Of a stretch of DNA of 15,212 bases, positions 14,675 to 15,212 are shown in pieces; within the stretch, counting starts at the first letter, position 1, and each line of letters begins with the position of its first letter. Where the stretch lies: positions 1 through 15,212 of the forward strand of contig JAILDR010000243.1 in assembly GCA_024689285.1 (NCBI GenBank), written 5' to 3'. The notes beneath the pieces are model-generated. The model did no database searches. It was given only the letters and a program-made list of their open reading frames with translations, and was not told the DNA's origin. Both the position numbers and the translations under genes were made by a program. This DNA comes from Bacteroidales bacterium (GTDB lineage Bacteria > Bacteroidota > Bacteroidia > Bacteroidales > F082).

Positions 14675-14740
14675 GTGAGATTCAAGTGGGATTTAAGCGA
14701 GGTTTAAGTGGGATTTAAGCGAGATTTAAGCGGGATTTGA
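14675..14740 (+). repeat. Six 11-bp tandem repeats
   Basis: Six consecutive units of exactly 11 bases starting at 14675, 14686, 14697, 14708, 14719 and 14730, with consensus G(T/C)G(A/G)GATTTAA. The array begins within a base of the stop codon of the broken AlbA_2 gene. Units vary at one to three positions each and the last is degraded (ends GATTTGA). An 11-base period is close to one helical turn, so the units face the same side of the helix. Looser relatives (GCGAGATTTACGAG, GGCGATTTACGC) follow at about 14783-14826. Confidence 0.8.
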
Positions 14741-15058
14741 AAATAAACATCTTAATATCAGATAGATAAGAAAAATAGTTTACGCGAGATTTACGAGAAG
14801 CTTACATAAACTTTGGCGATTTACGCAGAAAAAGTAATTGCGGAATGTGCGGAAAATCGGTATGCGTGCTATCGTACTATCGGGATTACGAAGGTGGGAT
14901 TATCTTACCCACACACTTGAAAAATTGACAATACTTCAAAGATGTGATGGCGGCCTACGGCTTCGACATCAAGATGAGCGAAAGCGAATGCGTGGCGGAG
15001 CTGTTTAGGATGTATCAGGGGATGGTGGGAAACCTACATTAAAGGATGAAATCACGTA
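14741..15058. other. Gap with a short gene remnant
   Basis: No intact gene. It contains degenerate GATTTACG-like repeats to about 14826, the second copy of the 31-bp repeat, and a plus-strand remnant at 14929-15042. No RNA gene or clear terminator is visible. Confidence 0.5.
14929..15042 (+). pseudogene. C-terminal remnant of an unrecognised gene
   Basis: An open frame of 37 codons follows a TGA at 14926 and ends at TAA 15040-15042. It reads QYFKDVMAAYGFDIKM, then SESECVAELFRMYQGMVG and a short end. Its composition is balanced and protein-like, with G+C-rich third positions unlike the A+T-rich DNA before it. The first ATG is at 14947 (31 codons). It looks like the end of a longer gene cut off by the rearrangement to its left. 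A genuine small protein cannot be excluded. Confidence 0.4.
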
Positions 15059-15212
15059 TCATCCAAACGTCCCCAGATACCGGCTGGGACTGGCGTAATC
15101 GATGAAAACGCGGTCGTGGCCGTCGGTGGCAGCGTGGTAATTGGGTGCCCAAAACCAGGCATAGACGTGCATCGCGCCTCCCGACTTGCACAAGTCATCG
15201 GGCAGGACAAAG
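15059..15212 (-). CDS. 3' end of an unrecognised gene leaving the window
   Basis: The last 51 codons of a minus-strand gene whose start lies beyond the right edge. The readable end is FVLPDDLCKSGGAMHVYAWF, then WAPNYHAATDGHDRVFIDYA and SPSRYLGTFG, with TGA at 15061-15059. The frame is uninterrupted and its composition is G+C rich. Aromatic residues and the VYAWFWAP strand suggest a beta-rich domain. I do not recognise the family. It points toward the remnant at 14929-15042 (convergent) and is probably not part of the operon. Confidence 0.6.
   Translation of the reverse strand, partial: FVLPDDLCKSGGAMHVYAWFWAPNYHAATDGHDRVFIDYASPSRYLGTFG

Larger units (their letters stand above)
13767..14856. 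repeat. 31-bp direct repeat pair flanking the broken AlbA_2 gene
   Basis: Positions 13767-13797 and 14826-14856 match at 29 of 31 bases (differences at 13777/14836 and 13791/14850), in the same orientation and 1,059 bases apart. The core is GATTGCGGAATGTG-like. The first copy lies between the two divergent -7 boxes; the second lies beyond the 11-bp tandem repeat. The similarity stops abruptly on both sides. It may be the scar of a duplication or insertion, a shared regulatory site, or ends of a small mobile unit. Confidence 0.75.

Noticed and set aside
12961..14906. Exact 16-bp match between 12961-12976 and 14891-14906.
   Set aside because: One copy lies inside helicase coding sequence and the flanks do not match; an isolated 16-mer is too little to call a repeat, although a small sequence transfer cannot be excluded.
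14894..14912. GTGGG...CCCAC palindrome as a terminator.
   Set aside because: Only a 5-bp stem with a 9-base loop and no T-run.
1..15212. CRISPR array, tRNA, rRNA, insertion-sequence transposase or integrase.
   Set aside because: No regularly spaced repeat-spacer pattern, no cloverleaf-like sequence, and no transposase or recombinase motifs in any frame were seen.

Overview
The window looks like an accessory (defence-island) stretch of a Bacteroidota chromosome, most likely Bacteroidales (inference). The reasons are the promoter style (two perfect TAnnTTTG -7 boxes in the only divergent intergenic region), the lack of Shine-Dalgarno dependence, and the protein families present. Base composition is strikingly patchy: hand-counted 60-base lines run from 28% to 65% G+C, sometimes inside one gene. 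This points to assembly from several sources.

Layout. Positions 1-451 hold no convincing gene, only short repeats and T-tailed hairpins, including one good intrinsic terminator. From 13654 leftward to 452 every gene lies on the minus strand with gaps of 10-36 bases or a 1-base overlap, so this reads as one operon of about 13 kb. In transcription order: PLD-nuclease/SNF2 helicase; DUF1016 (YhcG-like) PD-(D/E)XK nuclease; Eco57I-like N6-adenine methyltransferase; DUF3644 protein with a HEPN-type Rx4H motif; a membrane-anchored protein of unknown family; TcmP (three-Cys-motif partner); its partner, the three-cysteine Gp37/Gp68 (DUF5131) protein; a short DprA/SLOG-like protein; a gene split by a -1 frameshift; and a stand-alone protein resembling the N-terminal domain of modification-sensing HNH endonucleases. 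On the plus strand, divergent from the operon, is a clearly broken AlbA_2/COG2865 gene (internal deletion plus frameshift). It is followed by a six-unit 11-bp tandem repeat, a gene remnant, and the 3' end of a minus-strand gene that leaves the window at the right edge.

How it may work (inference): the first three genes form a restriction-modification-like core, with a methyltransferase marking self, a translocating helicase carrying a PLD nuclease, and a separate PD-(D/E)XK nuclease. The low-G+C genes behind it look like a payload of further effectors or sensors: a HEPN-like RNase candidate, a membrane protein, the TcmP/three-Cys pair and a SLOG protein. I do not recognise this whole arrangement as a named system. 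It shares a helicase and an adenine methylase with DISARM, BREX and HMA, but no DrmA/DrmB, PglZ or BrxC/BrxL is visible.
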